DNA from: Gordionus sp. m RMFG-2023
Lineage: Eukaryota; Nematomorpha; Gordioida; Chordodea; Parachordodidae
Reading direction: 5' to 3'
NCBI RefSeq assembly: GCF_954871325.1
Contig: NC_088776.1
Coordinates: 63,202,954-63,266,953 of the forward strand
DNA length: 64,000 nucleotides
The notes under the pieces are model-generated. The model saw only the letters and a list, made by a program, of their open reading frames with translations, did no database searches and was not told where the DNA came from. This document shows positions 1 to 12,730 of the stretch, one piece after another. Every line of letters begins with the position of its first letter. Within the stretch, counting starts at the first letter, position 1. The position numbers and the translations under genes are program-made.

Positions 1-700
1 TTTTTTTTCAAAATAACGGACTATTTAAAATTTTAAAATTTTTTAGAAGAAAAGGAGAAAAATTAAATTTATTTTTTTTATAAATAATATAACATAGCCA
101 AAGGCCTATAATCACAAGGCGAACCTGGGGGGGGGTGCGCAAAAGAAATTTTATTTCCTTTGGGGATTAAAAAATTTCCCCCTATACCCTTGTCCTATCT
201 ACCCCAAAAATGGGTTATGTATACAATTGTATATCATTTATAAACAATAATTTGAAAAAGGTTTTTTTCGAATAACGACTCATAATTAAAAAATTATTAA
301 AATTTATTGGGGAAAAGCCGAAACTGCCAACGGCCACCCCCTTGGCATAATCGTTGACTACGCCCTAAGCCTATCTATAGATCCCTAATATAATTTACGA
401 AATGCTTCCCACTCCCCCATAGCAAAATTTTTTGGCATATAATAAAATATAATCTATCCAAAATTTGTCTCACATTTCTCAATATCGAAATCATTATTCT
501 TAAATCGACTCATTTCGTTATAACTCCCCAGATCTTTAATTTATCAATTCGCTCTATATTATTAAATTAGCGGTTTATCATAATCTTTCATCTCAGGTTC
601 ATTCCTAACAAATACCTTAGTGATAGTTGGGAGTGGTTTTGAAACACCCGATAACCGATTTTTTTTTATGAAAAAGGATAAGGTAAGGATTTTAGGGCCA
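1..700. other. No recognisable feature
   Basis: AT-rich DNA with short G-runs (127-135). Neither strand shows a credible frame or known repeat. Confidence 0.6.
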
Positions 701-707
701 ACAGAGA

Positions 708-709
<2 letters not shown>

Positions 710-780
<71 letters not shown>
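710..780. repeat. (GAAA)n microsatellite
   Basis: About 18 uninterrupted units. The 73-codon frame across it is low-complexity and not a gene. Confidence 0.97.
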
Positions 781-781
<1 letters not shown>

Positions 782-789
782 CTAAATGT

Positions 790-914
790 TGTTGTTGTTG
801 TTAAACGGCTTATCCAATATTTCAGCCCAAAAATATATTAAGCAAATCTTGGGAAATTTTTTTACTCAAAGATGGCGGAAAGATTTGTATGTCTAGTTTT
901 TTTTTAACAACACT
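790..914. repeat. Fold-back repeat remnant
   Basis: Left TTGTTAAACGGCTTATCCAA and right AACAACACT mark a shortened member of the AACAACACT-ended family. The centre is divergent. Confidence 0.4.
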
Positions 915-1324
915 GAATATTACCCGACCCTCGAAATTTGGTCTAAAAGATGGCAGAATATTTTGACCATATTCTGTCGTAATTTCGAGAACTCCTAGAC
1001 AATTTTTAGAAAAAATCGCCAATACGAGCATTCTAGAAAAAAAAGAAGCTTTTGTATAAATGTAAAACATAATTTATTCTTCTACACTATTTATAGCAAA
1101 TTTTTCTTACACTCCAATAAGATCCTGAATTTAAAAAAAAGGTAAAACCAATATTGAATACTGGGGACATGATTCTCCTAAGAATTGGGGGGAGGGGAGG
1201 AAGATTCGAGATGTAAGTAAAACAGATGATATCAGCCCTCATTTTGAATTGATCGATTAAAATTTGGATCGAGCCTGTCTGGCGGTCTTCACCGATAGAA
1301 AATCGCCATTTTAGATTTTTTCTT

Positions 1325-1530
1325 AGAGGGGTGGGGGGGGGGGTTGGAGGAGCTTCGTTTTATTACCTTAAGAGAGTTCTAAGGGGACATTTATATAATA
1401 GTATCTATATATATATTGTATTAGTTGCGTTATACCAAGGAGAGGATTGCAGTTATCATGCTTCCGGTCTTTGGGGAGAAGCAATAGCAGCAGGATTTCA
1501 TGATGGCCATCTTGATTTAATCTTCTTCTG
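1325..1530 (+). repeat. ATGGCCATCATGAAATCCTG repeat, copy 4 (inverted)
   Basis: Contains CATGCTTCCGGTCTTTGGGG and CAGGATTTCATGATGGCCAT. A 70-codon frame over it is a by-product of the repeat. Confidence 0.6.
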
Positions 1531-1914
1531 CGGAATTTTATAGATTCTTTTTTATTTCCCCCCTATTTTTTTTTTAATTTTTTTTTTTTAAATTTAAAAA
1601 AAAATAATTAAAATAAAAAAAATAAAATATTTAATAAATTAAAATTCGAAAATTTTTTCGTTTTTCTTTACAAATCTTCTATAACGAATTGAGATGAGTT
1701 AATATTTTATTTTTTGTTAAAAAAAATACTAAATAATTATATACCAAAAATTGAATGGCAGGCCTACCTACCTATATGTTAGAAACTTTGGATTGAGGGG
1801 GGTTGCATGCTATTTCAAACCTAAGTCGATCCCTTGCTTAGGAGAATTTGTTTTCCTGAATACCCTTCTTGGGCTTGGTAATTTAAGAATCCATCTTTTA
1901 TGACCCTTAGATCG

Positions 1915-2093
1915 TGGGCTATCAAACTCAATATTTGAGCCAGAAAAATATTGCCTAAGACTCGAGATTTTGCTGATAGCTGTCCAAACCTTCGTTCTTT
2001 CTACAAACAAAATCTTCAGGCTCCCGTTATATTATTCTAGATGAAATAGTGAGTTAGCCGTTTTCGGCTCAAAACGAGCCGTTTAACAACACT
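1915..2093. repeat. Fold-back repeat (AACAACACT family)
   Basis: CTCAATATTTGAGCCAGAAA on the left, CAAAATCTTCAGGCTCC in the middle, and GAGTTAGCCGTTTTCGGCTC leading to AACAACACT on the right. The left terminal part is missing. Confidence 0.6.
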
Positions 2094-2156
2094 AATATAA
2101 ATATGCTTAATAAAATGTCGTTTTTTTGTAAAGGCCAATTATTAATGTCAATTTAT

Positions 2157-2320
2157 CAGAGTTGTTAAAGGATCTAGATACAAGTATCTAGATCCTGTAT
2201 CTAGATATCTGGTATCTGTATCTACATAGATTTTTGATTAAATAATCTGTATCTAGATATTATTTTAGCCGTTGTATCTGTATCTAGATCCATTTAAAAA
2301 GTATCTTTTTAACAACTCTG
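2157..2320. mobile_element. hAT-type MITE, 164 bp
   Basis: Inverted ends CAGAGTTGTTAAA and TTTTTAACAACTCTG are bounded by the perfect 8-bp duplication CAATTTAT at 2149-2156 and 2321-2328. The interior is made of repeated GTATCTAGAT words and is largely palindromic. Too short to encode protein. Confidence 0.88.
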
Positions 2321-2714
2321 CAATTTATATAAGAAAAATGCTTAAAATTTTCAGGTTTTTTTTTATAAATTTGATTAATTATTTTTATAATATTAAATTT
2401 TAAAAAATTCCTCCCTTTATAATTATAATTTTTGGTAAAATGTATTCGAATTTAAATAATTTTTTGTAAACATTGCCTTGCGTTGAAAGATTAATGCATT
2501 TCAAATGGTATCGTGCAAGTTGGGGGAAAATTTGAAGCTTTAAATGATTAATTGCGTTTTCCCCCTTATTATAACCATTACGATACGCGTAACGCCATAG
2601 ATTCACTCCCCTAATCACACTCTGAGTTTAGATGTCACAATCATTGATTCACTCACCCTTTGACAAATACTGTTTAAAGGGAGGGGAGTTAATTCATAAA
2701 AAAATAAGATTTTA

Positions 2715-5262
2715 ATAATAAGGTGGCTTCATTTCAGATTTTTCAGGATAAAATTTTGAATACACTTATTTTAATGTTTTCTATGTAAAATATTTATAAA
2801 TTCAATTCAAAATTTTTTTTGTTCAATAAAAAGTGAAGATAAATAAAAAATATTAATAACTTATGTGGCATATGATTCTATAAGATTATACACAAATTAA
2901 TTTTGGGTTATTCCTTTATTGAGGATCTAGTTACTTTAAAGGCACTAGTGTGCAGCTAAAGAGTATTTTTTTTATTTCCAACGTTTAATAAATTCATTTT
3001 TTTAAATGCAGACTTTTTTAAAAAAAACACATAAACATTTCAATTATAAATATATTATTTTTCTCTGACTTTATCAAGAATTAATGGGGAATAAAAAACG
3101 CAATAGTCTATACTATTTAGATGAGGGTGTGCCAGAAGCAACTTTATATAAGACTAATCCCTATATTACCAGTGAATGATGGCAATAGGTGCGCAGGTTA
3201 GTTACACCATCGAGCGAAAAAAAAATCGCAAAATTATATTTGGATCTCTCCAAAATTTCTGACAGAACTTCTTAGTTCATAACAGCATCCTTCCTCAGGG
3301 AACTTCTACTATAAAAAAAATTTTTTGGTCATTTGTTCAATATTTTTAATAATAAGGTGGCCTCATTTCAGATTTTCAGGGCTTTTGAATACACTTATTT
3401 TAATTTTCTTCGCGAAATATTTATTTAATTTTGTAAAAGTTAAGATTTTTTTTCTTCAAACCTCTAAAATTTTGAACAAATTAATATGGGGTCATTCTAT
3501 TCCGGAGGATCTAGTTGCTGTAACAACGATAGAGTGCAGCTAAAGAGCATCTAACCTTTAATAAATTCATTTTTAAATGCATAAGACTATTTAAAAAAAA
3601 ACATTATAATTAGTGTTTTTAAACTACCCATCTTTAGTCAACTTTAAAACAGAGTAGCCATATTTTCATCCAGATATTCTAATCAATCTTCAAGTTGTGG
3701 CTCAACTTAGAAGCCTAATTTAATTTTTTAGTCTAAAAGCATGACTAGTTGGGAATACTTCAATTATAAATAGTAGATATAATTATTTTTCCTTTCGATT
3801 TTGGTGTCTAGAAATAAGACAAAATGTTGTTGACTTTGTTAGGTTCTTGAGATCTTTGTTGATAATATAAATACTCTATTTGACAAAAAAAAAGCTTAGA
3901 AATGCAGTATTCCATATAGATTGTAGAGATGAGTGATGCCGGATTTTAATATGCAGTTGATTATTTTTCAAAATATATCCAAATGTAGGCACATTTTAGT
4001 CCACTCTATTTTCATGTAGAGTGGCCATGAAAGACATGGTTAGATCTAAGATTCAGATAATATTTATTTATCATATTTATAGGTTCAAATATTAATGACC
4101 AGGATGGCGAATTTGTGAATGAAGTTAGCACAAAGCATATCATAAACTCTTGCGGCACACAGAAAAGGGTTACAAGTGCTTATTATCCCGAGGTTAATGG
4201 TATGGTTAAAATTTGAAGAGTACAAAAGATAATCAAAACAGATTTGCCAGGAGCTCTACCTAGCGTAGTATTTGCATTGAGTCTTCAAAATTTACACCAT
4301 GTGATTTGAGATGATTCATTGCAGGAAAGCTGTAATGCCCTATAAGGTATGTAATGTATATATATATAAGCTAAATACTTCTTTATGAAATTTAATTTAG
4401 TTTCCTTTCAATTTAATGTCCTCTTTAAGGCTCAATTTCTTCTTTTAAACGTTTTTCAATGCTGCTTTTTAAAAACGTTTTTTTTTTTCAGTATCTTTTT
4501 GTCCACAAGTATTTCATTATATCACCCTCTTCATCTATGGAATTTGAGATGTGAATGGTTCAGGGAAGGCTGACAGGTTCTATCTTATATATTATGGAGC
4601 AGGGTGCACTACCATTGAGGGGTGAGGTTGGGTTATGACACAAGTTCGTCATTGAAATCGGAGGGGATAGACTGTGTTATGGAGAAGAGGGGTTAAAAAA
4701 ATATTATGTGGAGAGGGGAAGGTGTAAAATTATCATGGAGGAGTTTATAGATTAGATTCGCAAATTTAGATAATTATACGTGACACAGTTAGTGAACCTT
4801 AGATATCACAAAATATTTTTTGAAGTTAGGTATTTCATTTAACGAGTCTTTTAATGTTGGAGAGCGTACTTTTCATTTATAATATTTCATTCTTAGAACT
4901 TTAATTTCTTTTAGTATAATTAGATTTGGAAAGGAAGGCGTAATCCAAAGCTGGAAAATAGAAGCTAAAGCGATTTCAAGATTAGTGGAAAATTTTTTTT
5001 TTTTTAGAAAATATAGTAAAGATGACTTTATCGAGAGTTGATGGGGAATAAAAAACGCTGTTCTACTATTTAGATGAGGGTGCCAAGTGCAGCCTTATAT
5101 AAGAACTAATCTCTATATTACTGGTGACAGATTCGTTATACCATCAAGCGAAAAAATCGCAAAATTGGGGATTCTCTAAAATTCCTGACAGAACTTCTAG
5201 TCCATAACAACACTCTTAGGGAACTTCTATTACAAAAAAAATTTTTTGGTCATTTGTTCAAT
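2715..5262 (+). mobile_element. Gypsy-type LTR retrotransposon fossil
   Basis: Direct repeats at about 3063-3340 and 5020-5262 look like LTR sequence. A second direct-repeat pair, about 2715-3000 and 3345-3600, sits outside and inside them, suggesting overlapping or tandem copies. Between them, about 4080-4350 on the plus strand, lies an integrase remnant with DGEFVNE, CGTQKRVTSAYYPEVNG and PSVVFALSLQN, typical of Gypsy-family integrases. No gag, protease or reverse transcriptase could be recognised. It is broken in several places and looks old. Target duplication not found. Confidence 0.7.
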
Positions 5263-5269
5263 TATTGAT

Positions 5270-5640
5270 GTAAAAAAAAATATTGTTTCCCCGATGTGTC
5301 ATTTATAAATGTCACGTATTTGGCTTAAATCTAAAAAAAAAATTTAAAATAATAAAAATATTTTTACCAATAATCAATAAAAAAATAAAAGGATGGTGGA
5401 GTGAATTGTAAGTTAATTTTATTTTGTCTTTAAGTGATTCAAAGATACGGTCAGAAAAAATAATAATTAATATCGATCCAACACGTTTAGCAATAAGTAA
5501 ATATAAACATGTGTAATTTGATATCTAATCCAATGACAGAAATTTTGGCCCAAGACCTTAAAGTATTGCCGGAATCTGCTGATGGTGTGCATAGAAGCTA
5601 AAAATAATGATCAACATAATTTTTTTAAAAAATCGTTTAA
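5270..5640. repeat. Old dispersed repeat (pairs with 19090-19400)
   Basis: TTTTTACCAATAATC, a GATA...GGTCAGAAAAAATAAT-like block and an AAATTTTGGCCCAAGACC block have counterparts near 19180-19370. The sequence following in each place (7570-8460 and 19440-20360) is also related. Strongly diverged. Confidence 0.45.
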
Positions 5641-5744
5641 AAGTAATGGTAATTTTTGTGAAAATGATTATTACCATCATGTGGTCATGTAACTAAACCA
5701 AAATTACATAGGATGGATAAAGGGGAATTGGGGTTTCATCTTGC

Positions 5745-5930
5745 CCCGAATTAAAACCGGTCCGGCGGCCCAAATTTTTTTCTGACTCGACCCGGGTTTT
5801 ATATTTTACAGGCCAGGGGCCGGATTAATATATATTTTTTAATTTTTATATAGCTAAAATAATGGCGATTTAAGATATTTGGTTTCGAAATATACATCCC
5901 GACCCCGGTAGGGTCTCCGACTTTTATAAA
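5745..5930. mobile_element. CCGG-rich hAT-type MITE, diverged copy 4
   Basis: Shares GGTCCGGCGGCCC, the ATGGCGATTT...ATATTTGGTTTC block and a GGGTCTCCGA end with copies 1-3, partly in opposite orientation. Older and more mutated. Ends approximate. Confidence 0.5.
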
Positions 5931-7222
5931 TATTGCATCTGGACTCGTTATTTAACGATTTATTTGCCTTTGCCGAACTCCTACAAATTAAAAAGAGTAA
6001 TTTTTACAAAAAAAAAACAATTATTTTTTATTAAGGCCTATTACCTATCTTTTTACGCAATGAAATGAAGGTTTTCGCTAAATTTAGAACGATATTTAAT
6101 TTAATTTTTATATCTTTAATAACTCAGAATTATTTGTTTGTTAAGATGATCTCAAACTTATATTTATTTTAATAAAATTCTTTTATAAAATCAAATTTAA
6201 ATTAAGATTTTTAATATATTTTGTTTAACATTTATTCATTTAAAAATTAATTATCAAAAATATTTTTAAAAAAAAAACAAGTGAAAAAGATTTACCTACG
6301 ACAAGAATTCTTAAGAAATTAAAAACGGTTAATAATGTCCTATAAGAATTTCACTACCAAAAACGATAACATTATATGAAAAAACAAATTAGAAAGAAAA
6401 ATATTTTTCTTAAAAAAATATTTAATTTTATTATTTATTTATTTAGTAAATTATAAAATTGCCGAAATCAGATATTTGACTTATATTCTATATAAAAATG
6501 TTAAATTAATTTTAATTAAAGATAATTTTAGCTAGATTTAAATTTCGAGAAAAAGGCATTTTGTTTTAAATATTTTTTTTAATGGCAGCTTTTCTAGCAC
6601 GTGTAGACACCTGTCTTTTGAACGCGTTAGGTTAAACTTTCGGAGTTCATTTTTTTTTATTTACGGGGCTCAGATGTACCCCAACTATAGCCTCTTATTT
6701 TTTAGACTTCTTTCTTCTTTTCTTTTCTTTTCTTTTCTTTTCTTTTTAATTCATTTATTCATTTTTCTTATTTTTTTTTTGTTTATATTTAGTAGTAATA
6801 GTGTGTGATATATAAATAATATAGTAAAATTGTAATTTAATTTTTTCAATGCCAAATAAAATGGTCAAAATAAACAATTAAATTTATTCGTTATATATAT
6901 ATATATAACATAGCTTTTTTTTTCTTCAAAATTTAAAGGCCATAACATATGACGGTTTATTATAAAACTACTAAAATTTTATTTGTCATTTAAATCATAT
7001 GATAACATTTTTTTTTATCATATTCTTTCATTTTCAAAAATATTTACAAATTAAAATTATAAATATTTGATTAAAAACTGCGTTTAAAACGCAAAATAAT
7101 GTCAAAAAACCTGGTTTAACAATATTTAAATTTCCATGAAATTTTATTATTATGCGTAGAATTTTTAAATCCTAACCAGATAAGCTAAATAGCGCGTTAC
7201 TTTATTGAAACAAATGGTCATT
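5931..7222. other. Non-coding AT-rich stretch
   Basis: Only the short TTTTC run at 6706 and scattered A/T tracts. No exon signals. Confidence 0.6.
6706..6746. repeat. (TTTTC)n microsatellite
   Basis: Short pentanucleotide run in AT-rich DNA. Confidence 0.9.
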
Positions 7223-7390
7223 GGTGTTAGATAGCTACAATCTAGCTAGATAACCCTTAAAAAATAATTTTGGATCATTACGGTCAATATCGATGTAATA
7301 TATTTTGGTGTTAGTTAGCTACAATCTAGCTAGATAACCCTTAAAAAATAATTTTGGATCATTAAGGTCAATATCGATGTAATATATTTT
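7223..7390. repeat. 84-bp tandem duplication
   Basis: Two adjacent units starting GGTGTTAG at 7223 and 7307, nearly identical, with the first bases of a third at 7391. Each contains CTACAATCTAGCTAGATAAC. Confidence 0.9.
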
Positions 7391-7569
7391 GGTGTCTTAT
7401 TTGTCTTTTCAATTTTTAGATGACAATAATTTTTATTTTTGTTTTGCATTTAGCTAAATCATTTTTTAAAAATAAAGTTTTACCCATATTATAAAAGTAT
7501 ATAGTTAGAACACGCATTTTAAAAGTATAAGTTATAAACATATTATTTTGTTTTCTAAAGGCCGAAATT

Positions 7570-8054
7570 CAGTCGAAGACAGTAAAAATTTGGATCTTAG
7601 GGCTAGTTAGACCATTTTGCCTTTTACCAAAAGAGTTTAAATTCGTTTAATTCAAATCGCTAAATGTCAACCCCGAATAAAAGTATCGAAAAAGTATCGA
7701 AGTTTTTTTTGGTACTAAAAATTAATGAGGGATGAATGAGAGGGTGCGGTATCAATATATTTTTTTTAAAGGAAATGCCGTATCAGAAAAATTTAAAGGC
7801 CCATATATATTAAAAATGCATTTATTTTATTTTTTAATGATTTCACGAGAATATAACTACTTTAAAAATAAAAAATTAGATATGTTTTAAATTTCTAAAA
7901 ATCTTTAAAAAATAATTATTTTAGGTCATTGGTTACTTTACTTGAATAGTGGCTGGCTGATATAAATTTCATCAAAAGGTAAGAGCGTATTAATAATTTC
8001 TAAGATAAGATTAATTAAAGTAAATATATAAAAATAAAATTTACGTAAAAAGGA

Positions 8055-8108
<54 letters not shown>

Positions 8109-8460
8109 AATATTATAAAAAGCTCATATTATTTCAAAATGCACACTAACTTGCTATGGTTTTTTGATTTGATTTGATTAGATGTAATAATGTCTGAAGT
8201 TTTTTTTCTTCAATGATATTTAATACTAAAGTATCATCCAACAATTTTATATACGGTTGATGTCAGTTGTAACTGTCATTTGGCTATAGTACCCGCCATT
8301 GAAAGACATTTAACTTAAATTTATATAATATTTCCTACTGAATGCTTTTTCTATTAGATATTAAGGTTCTGAACAATATAAAGACTTTGAACCTTCTTTT
8401 CCCTAATCCAGAATTTAGTTTTACTTCTAAACCCACGTTCAGAGATAGTTTAAAGAAAAA
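7570..8460. repeat. Old dispersed repeat (pairs with 19440-20360)
   Basis: AAAGTATCGAAGTTTTTTTT, GAAAATTTAAAGGCCCATATA-like and TTTCCTACTGAATGCTTTT words recur in order at 19.5-20.3 kb. A TTTC microsatellite interrupts this copy at 8057. Confidence 0.45.
8057..8107. repeat. (TTTC)n microsatellite
   Basis: About 12 pure units. Confidence 0.95.
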
Positions 8461-8714
8461 ATTTCACCATTTTATGATTCATTTATAATGAAAGTATATA
8501 TATAAAAAAAAACTATTATGTTAAATCCAGACTTGATTTTATGTTTTTTATTACTCCCTAGTGGATTAAGATACTCTACCGTTTATAATTATTTTTTTTG
8601 CAAAGTAAAATTTTTAAGATAACAATCTAAACTAAATACTTCTCTTCTTCTTCTTTTTTATTCATTCGCTTATTTTTTATAAAATATAAATCATATCATT
8701 TAAAATTAAAAATT

Positions 8715-8840
8715 AACCAAACACCGGTCCAGCTAAGCCGTACCCCCGGTTAGCGAGTCGGGAATATGTTTAAAAAAATTTAGCGGACCGAGGCGGACTT
8801 TAGGTTAAATTTTAACGGGTCAAGTGGACTAATTTAAAAA
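8715..8840. repeat. GC-rich block, possible remnant of a CCGG-type element
   Basis: CACCGGTCCAGCTAAGCCG and GCGGACCGAGGCGGAC stand out from AT-rich surroundings and resemble hAT subterminal sequence. Termini not identifiable. Confidence 0.3.
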
Positions 8841-9371
8841 ATTACCTATCATTATTATGGCTTGGGATGACTGAGCCCTTATAAAAATGTAAATCGAATG
8901 CGATGATAGCCTTTTGGTATCAATAGGATTAAAAACGATGATAATTTAGAAATTCGACATTAAAACCTAGATGTAAGGTTAGCTATTCAATGATATTCAT
9001 GTGAGAGAATTATAGAGGATTATGCAACTAAGGTGCGCTATGACCATTCATAAAGGGATTCTAAATTCAATATGATAAGAAGAGACTTTCCCTCAAATGA
9101 CCCTTGGTGGATAATCGATGGGGTGAGCCATTATTTCTATTTTTCTGCATTTGCGCCCTGGTCAGAAATTCTAACTTTGACAAAATCTAAAAATGGCCAA
9201 TCATATGTTTTTTTTTTATCTTAAAAAAATCGTTCTAATATTTAAATTGAAATTCAACTTATAGGTTTAAGTCATTATTAAACAAACATTCTTGCTAAAG
9301 CTAGTTATCCGGTGATTTAACTGATATCTGTGATTGGTCACCATACCGTCAAAAGTGACTTTCTCCCTTTG

Positions 9372-9614
9372 CTAGTAAATATCTAAATTTGCATTTTTTT
9401 TCCTATATTTATTTAACAAACTCGTAAACTTTTCATCAGATAATGACCTCAGAAAATTTGGACTCACAACTAACTCATGGACTCGAGATAAATCTCTCAT
9501 CTGGTAGTATATCCGTATTACCACTTTCCCCAAAATATCAAGAGCAACACACTCACTCAAGCCAAAAATAGAAAAAAATGACAAACAACTACCAAAAAAA
9601 ATGGATAACTTCAT
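9372..9614 (-). CDS. Candidate small secreted or membrane protein, 80 aa
   Basis: An intact ATG-to-stop frame with a hydrophobic N-terminus (MKLSIFFGSCLSFFSIFGLS) resembling a signal peptide, then a polar segment with MRDLSRVHELVV and RSLSDEKFTSLLNKYRKK. No splice signals are required. No relatives are known to me and no promoter was recognised. A spurious frame in AT-rich DNA remains quite possible. Confidence 0.25.
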   Translation of the reverse strand: MKLSIFFGSCLSFFSIFGLSECVALDILGKVVIRIYYQMRDLSRVHELVVSPNFLRSLSDEKFTSLLNKYRKKNANLDIY

Positions 9615-9895
9615 TCAAGTAGACATTTTGTCTCTAACATCTCTATTCTTGGCCCATATACGACTACACATATTTGTAACCAAAGAATTTCCTTTTTCTT
9701 AGGACAAAAAAAATACAAATCGAAATATTTATATATAATTAGTCAGCGTTTTTTTAGGAACTCAATTACGATTTTCATAATAGTGTACCAATCCTGCCCC
9801 TTTCCCCTCTTTAATAAGATTATGAATTTTATATTGTTTTTCTAAAATTTAATGTGTATATATGTATATATGTACATATATATATATTATATAAT

Positions 9896-10221
9896 AGAAG
9901 AGAAGAAGAGAAAAGAAGAGAAGAGAAGAGAAGAGAAGAGAAGAGAAGAGAAGAAGAGAAGAGAAGAGAAGAGAAGAGAAGAGAAGAGAAGAGAAGAGAA
10001 GAGAAGAGAAGAGAAGAGAAGAGAAGAGAAGAGAAGAGAAGAGAAGAGAAGAGAAGAGAAGAGAAGAGGAGAAGAGAAGAGAAGAGAAGAGAAGAGAAGA
10101 GAAGAGAAGAGAAGAGAAGAGAAGAGAAGAGAAGAGAAGAGAAGAGAAGAGAAGAGAAGAGAAGAGAAGAGAAGAGAAGAGAAGAGAAGAGAAGAGAGAA
10201 AGAAAGAAAAGAAAGAAAGAA
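9896..10221. repeat. (AGAAG)n microsatellite, about 325 bp
   Basis: Nearly pure pentanucleotide purine tract with a few slips, grading into AAAG at the right. Preceded by a TATATA-rich stretch. The KRREE-type frames are artefacts. Confidence 0.97.
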
Positions 10222-10454
10222 ATATATATGATATAGTTTTTAATTGTTGTTATGTATATTTGAATGAATAAAAAAAAATGAATTTTTCGTAATAAATCGA
10301 TGGCTAGGAGAAGGATATATTTATTTAATTATATCAAAATAAAAGTAAAATGTTACTTATCATTAAATATTATATCGTTTAAATAGCCGAAGAAATTTTT
10401 TTTTTAAAAAATGCAAAATTCGTTTTGAATAATTGTTTTGACAGGGAAAGTATT

Positions 10455-10671
10455 GTGAGACCGATTTTTAAAAATGGCTAACTCACTCTTTCATCCAGAA
10501 AAGTATTAGGGCAAGCCTGAAGATTTTGCTTAAAAGAATGAATAAAGATGTAGACATGTATTAACGAAATATCGAGGTTTAGGTAATATTTTTCTGTCTA
10601 AAATATTAAATTAGCCGTTTTAAAAAATCGCCTCAAAAAGGGACCAACGGGCCGGGCCATTCAACAACACT
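10455..10671. repeat. Fold-back repeat (AACAACACT family)
   Basis: AATGGCTAACTCACTC, GCAAGCCTGAAGATTTTGC and AAATTAGCCGTTTTAAA appear in family order, ending TCAACAACACT. Confidence 0.6.
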
Positions 10672-12328
10672 AGAGGGAAGCTACTTGGAGGCTATTCTCT
10701 CCTGCTAATTTCCTACCTCCTCTCCTATTGTTTCAAAAGTGTTAACTTTGAAATAATCCCCTTTTCTCCCTTATTTATGTTATATAAGTCTTGGAAATCT
10801 CTTTCATGTTATTTTTTTTTTTATAGCCACACAGAAATTCTAAGAAGATTAGAAAAGCAAAAAAGTTTTATTCTTCTCTGTATTTTTATTTTGCGAATTT
10901 TTATAAGTTCGCCGCCGTTTCTAAGAATTTAAGAGTATATAATTTGTCCAAATTTATTGTTCATATATATAATTAAATAGACCTTCGATATCGGAATGGA
11001 TTCAAGATCAATGCATCAAAAATGAATAAAATCCAAAGAAAACGAAGCATAATTTATATATAGTATATATATCTTAATTTTGTAAAGATTATCTGTGGTA
11101 ATTTAAATTTTTTTTACATTAACTCAAATATGAAATTTATATAACCTTAAAAAAAAAAGTGGCATTATATAGTGGTGATAATATTTGTACAGATGTTTTA
11201 GATTTCCACTCTTTTCATACGTTTATTGCATTCTTTTCCAAGTATCGTCCCTCTAATTCTTTATAATGGGATATGACGCAGAGCAAACAATAAATCTAAA
11301 TTTAGATAAAAATAGTTATGAAGAAAGAAAATAAATTGTGAAGTTGGGAATGAAGGGATAAGAATGGGAGGTTCAATATTTCAATATGCACCTTAGGTTG
11401 GAGTGTTCGACATCTCAACCATCATGAAATTGGGTATTACATAAAAAGGGCTAATTATCGTGATCCAAGAGATCCACTGCAGATTCGTTAGATCTAAGCA
11501 TATATTAGAGCCGTGGAAAACTATGATTCTTCAGTCCGGAAGTCAAATTTACTTTGTACAAGTTTATCGTGCCAGCCCGTAAATATTTTTTATACTGTCT
11601 TAAGATAATTTAGCCGAATCTGTGGGCTGGGATTTTGAGCTAGGGCCACCTATCTCTAATTTATTCTAAATGTCGATAAGTTTTATAATATGTAGACATT
11701 TTTATGAAAGAAGGAGAATGTGGCATGTGTGTAAGATTCACCATAAAAGATCAATTCGTTTTTTTTTTAACTTTTGCTTAATATATAGTAAAGGGTTGGC
11801 TACTTATTTTTCATTTAGAGTTTTGTAAAAAAAAATTTAAAAAATTTGGCAGAAGTTAGAATTATCCTCATTATTTATGCATTTTTTTTTAAAAAAATAT
11901 TAAAATCAAACATTTATTTTTGAAAATTTGTTCTACTTAAAATAGAAATCGTGATATATAAGTTTTGAGTTGGCGGTTTTTTAAACCGCCACTAGAACAC
12001 GAAGCTTTTCATTTCTTCTGACACAAGTACAGGCGTTTTATTGAAAGGTTAAAGTTATTATAGTTAGAAAGAAAATAGAGAAATATAAATAAATGAAATA
12101 AAGACAATATTAAATAGAAATATAGATGATAATAGATATCATAAAAACAAATAATATTTTTATTTTTAAAAATAAATATACCAAAAAGAGTGCAATCGAT
12201 ATGCTGATAGCGCAATATATTACGAAGAATAGCACGCCATTCTAAAACAAAGAAATGTTGAATGAAATTTAAGTTTTTTTATGGATCAATTTCTCTCCTA
12301 TTTTCAGTGTTGTTTAAGGTTACACATA
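10672..12328. other. Non-coding stretch with one faint coding-like patch
   Basis: Around 11370-11480 a forward frame reads CTLGWSVRHLNHHEIGYYIK but is short and unsupported. Otherwise AT-rich with no recognised repeat. Confidence 0.5.
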
Positions 12329-12529
12329 TGATTTTTTTAGTAGCAGGCCCGGCCCGGGTTTTAAGTCCGGTCCGGGTTTTAAGTCCGGTCCGGGTACACC
12401 GTGCCGGGCCTAAATTTTTTCAAAAATACCCGGGCTAGGCGTAAAATAATAACCGGGCTGGGCCGGATTAAAACCGAATATTTTAAATCACTATCGAGCC
12501 GTGCAAACGGGACCTCTGAAGGTCTCTGA
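12329..12529. mobile_element. CCGG-rich hAT-type MITE, copy 1 (201 bp)
   Basis: Flanked by the 8-bp duplication TACACATA (12321-12328, 12530-12537). The interior has repeated GTCCGGTCCGGGTTTTAA and GGGCCGG words. The right end reads CCTCTGAAGGTCTCTGA, shared with the copies at 37.7 and 41.8 kb. Strikingly GC-rich against its surroundings. Confidence 0.8.
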
Positions 12530-12730
12530 TACACATATACTGAAACTAATAGCCATTTGCTTTTTGCGATAAATCTGTCATTTCTATAACATATTTCAAT
12601 TTTTTTTTACTTTATAGAATTGATGAGAGGAATGAAATATCAATGCTGAAAGATTTCAGTAAATTCTATCAGCAGGTTCCAAAGAGAATGCATTCAAGAG
12701 TTGGATCAAACAAAATTAGAACTCTCTCAC

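Noticed and set aside
9852-10271. Long KRREE-repeat open frames
   Set aside because: They are translations of the (AGAAG)n tract; every frame of the tract is open and the flanks add no coding evidence.
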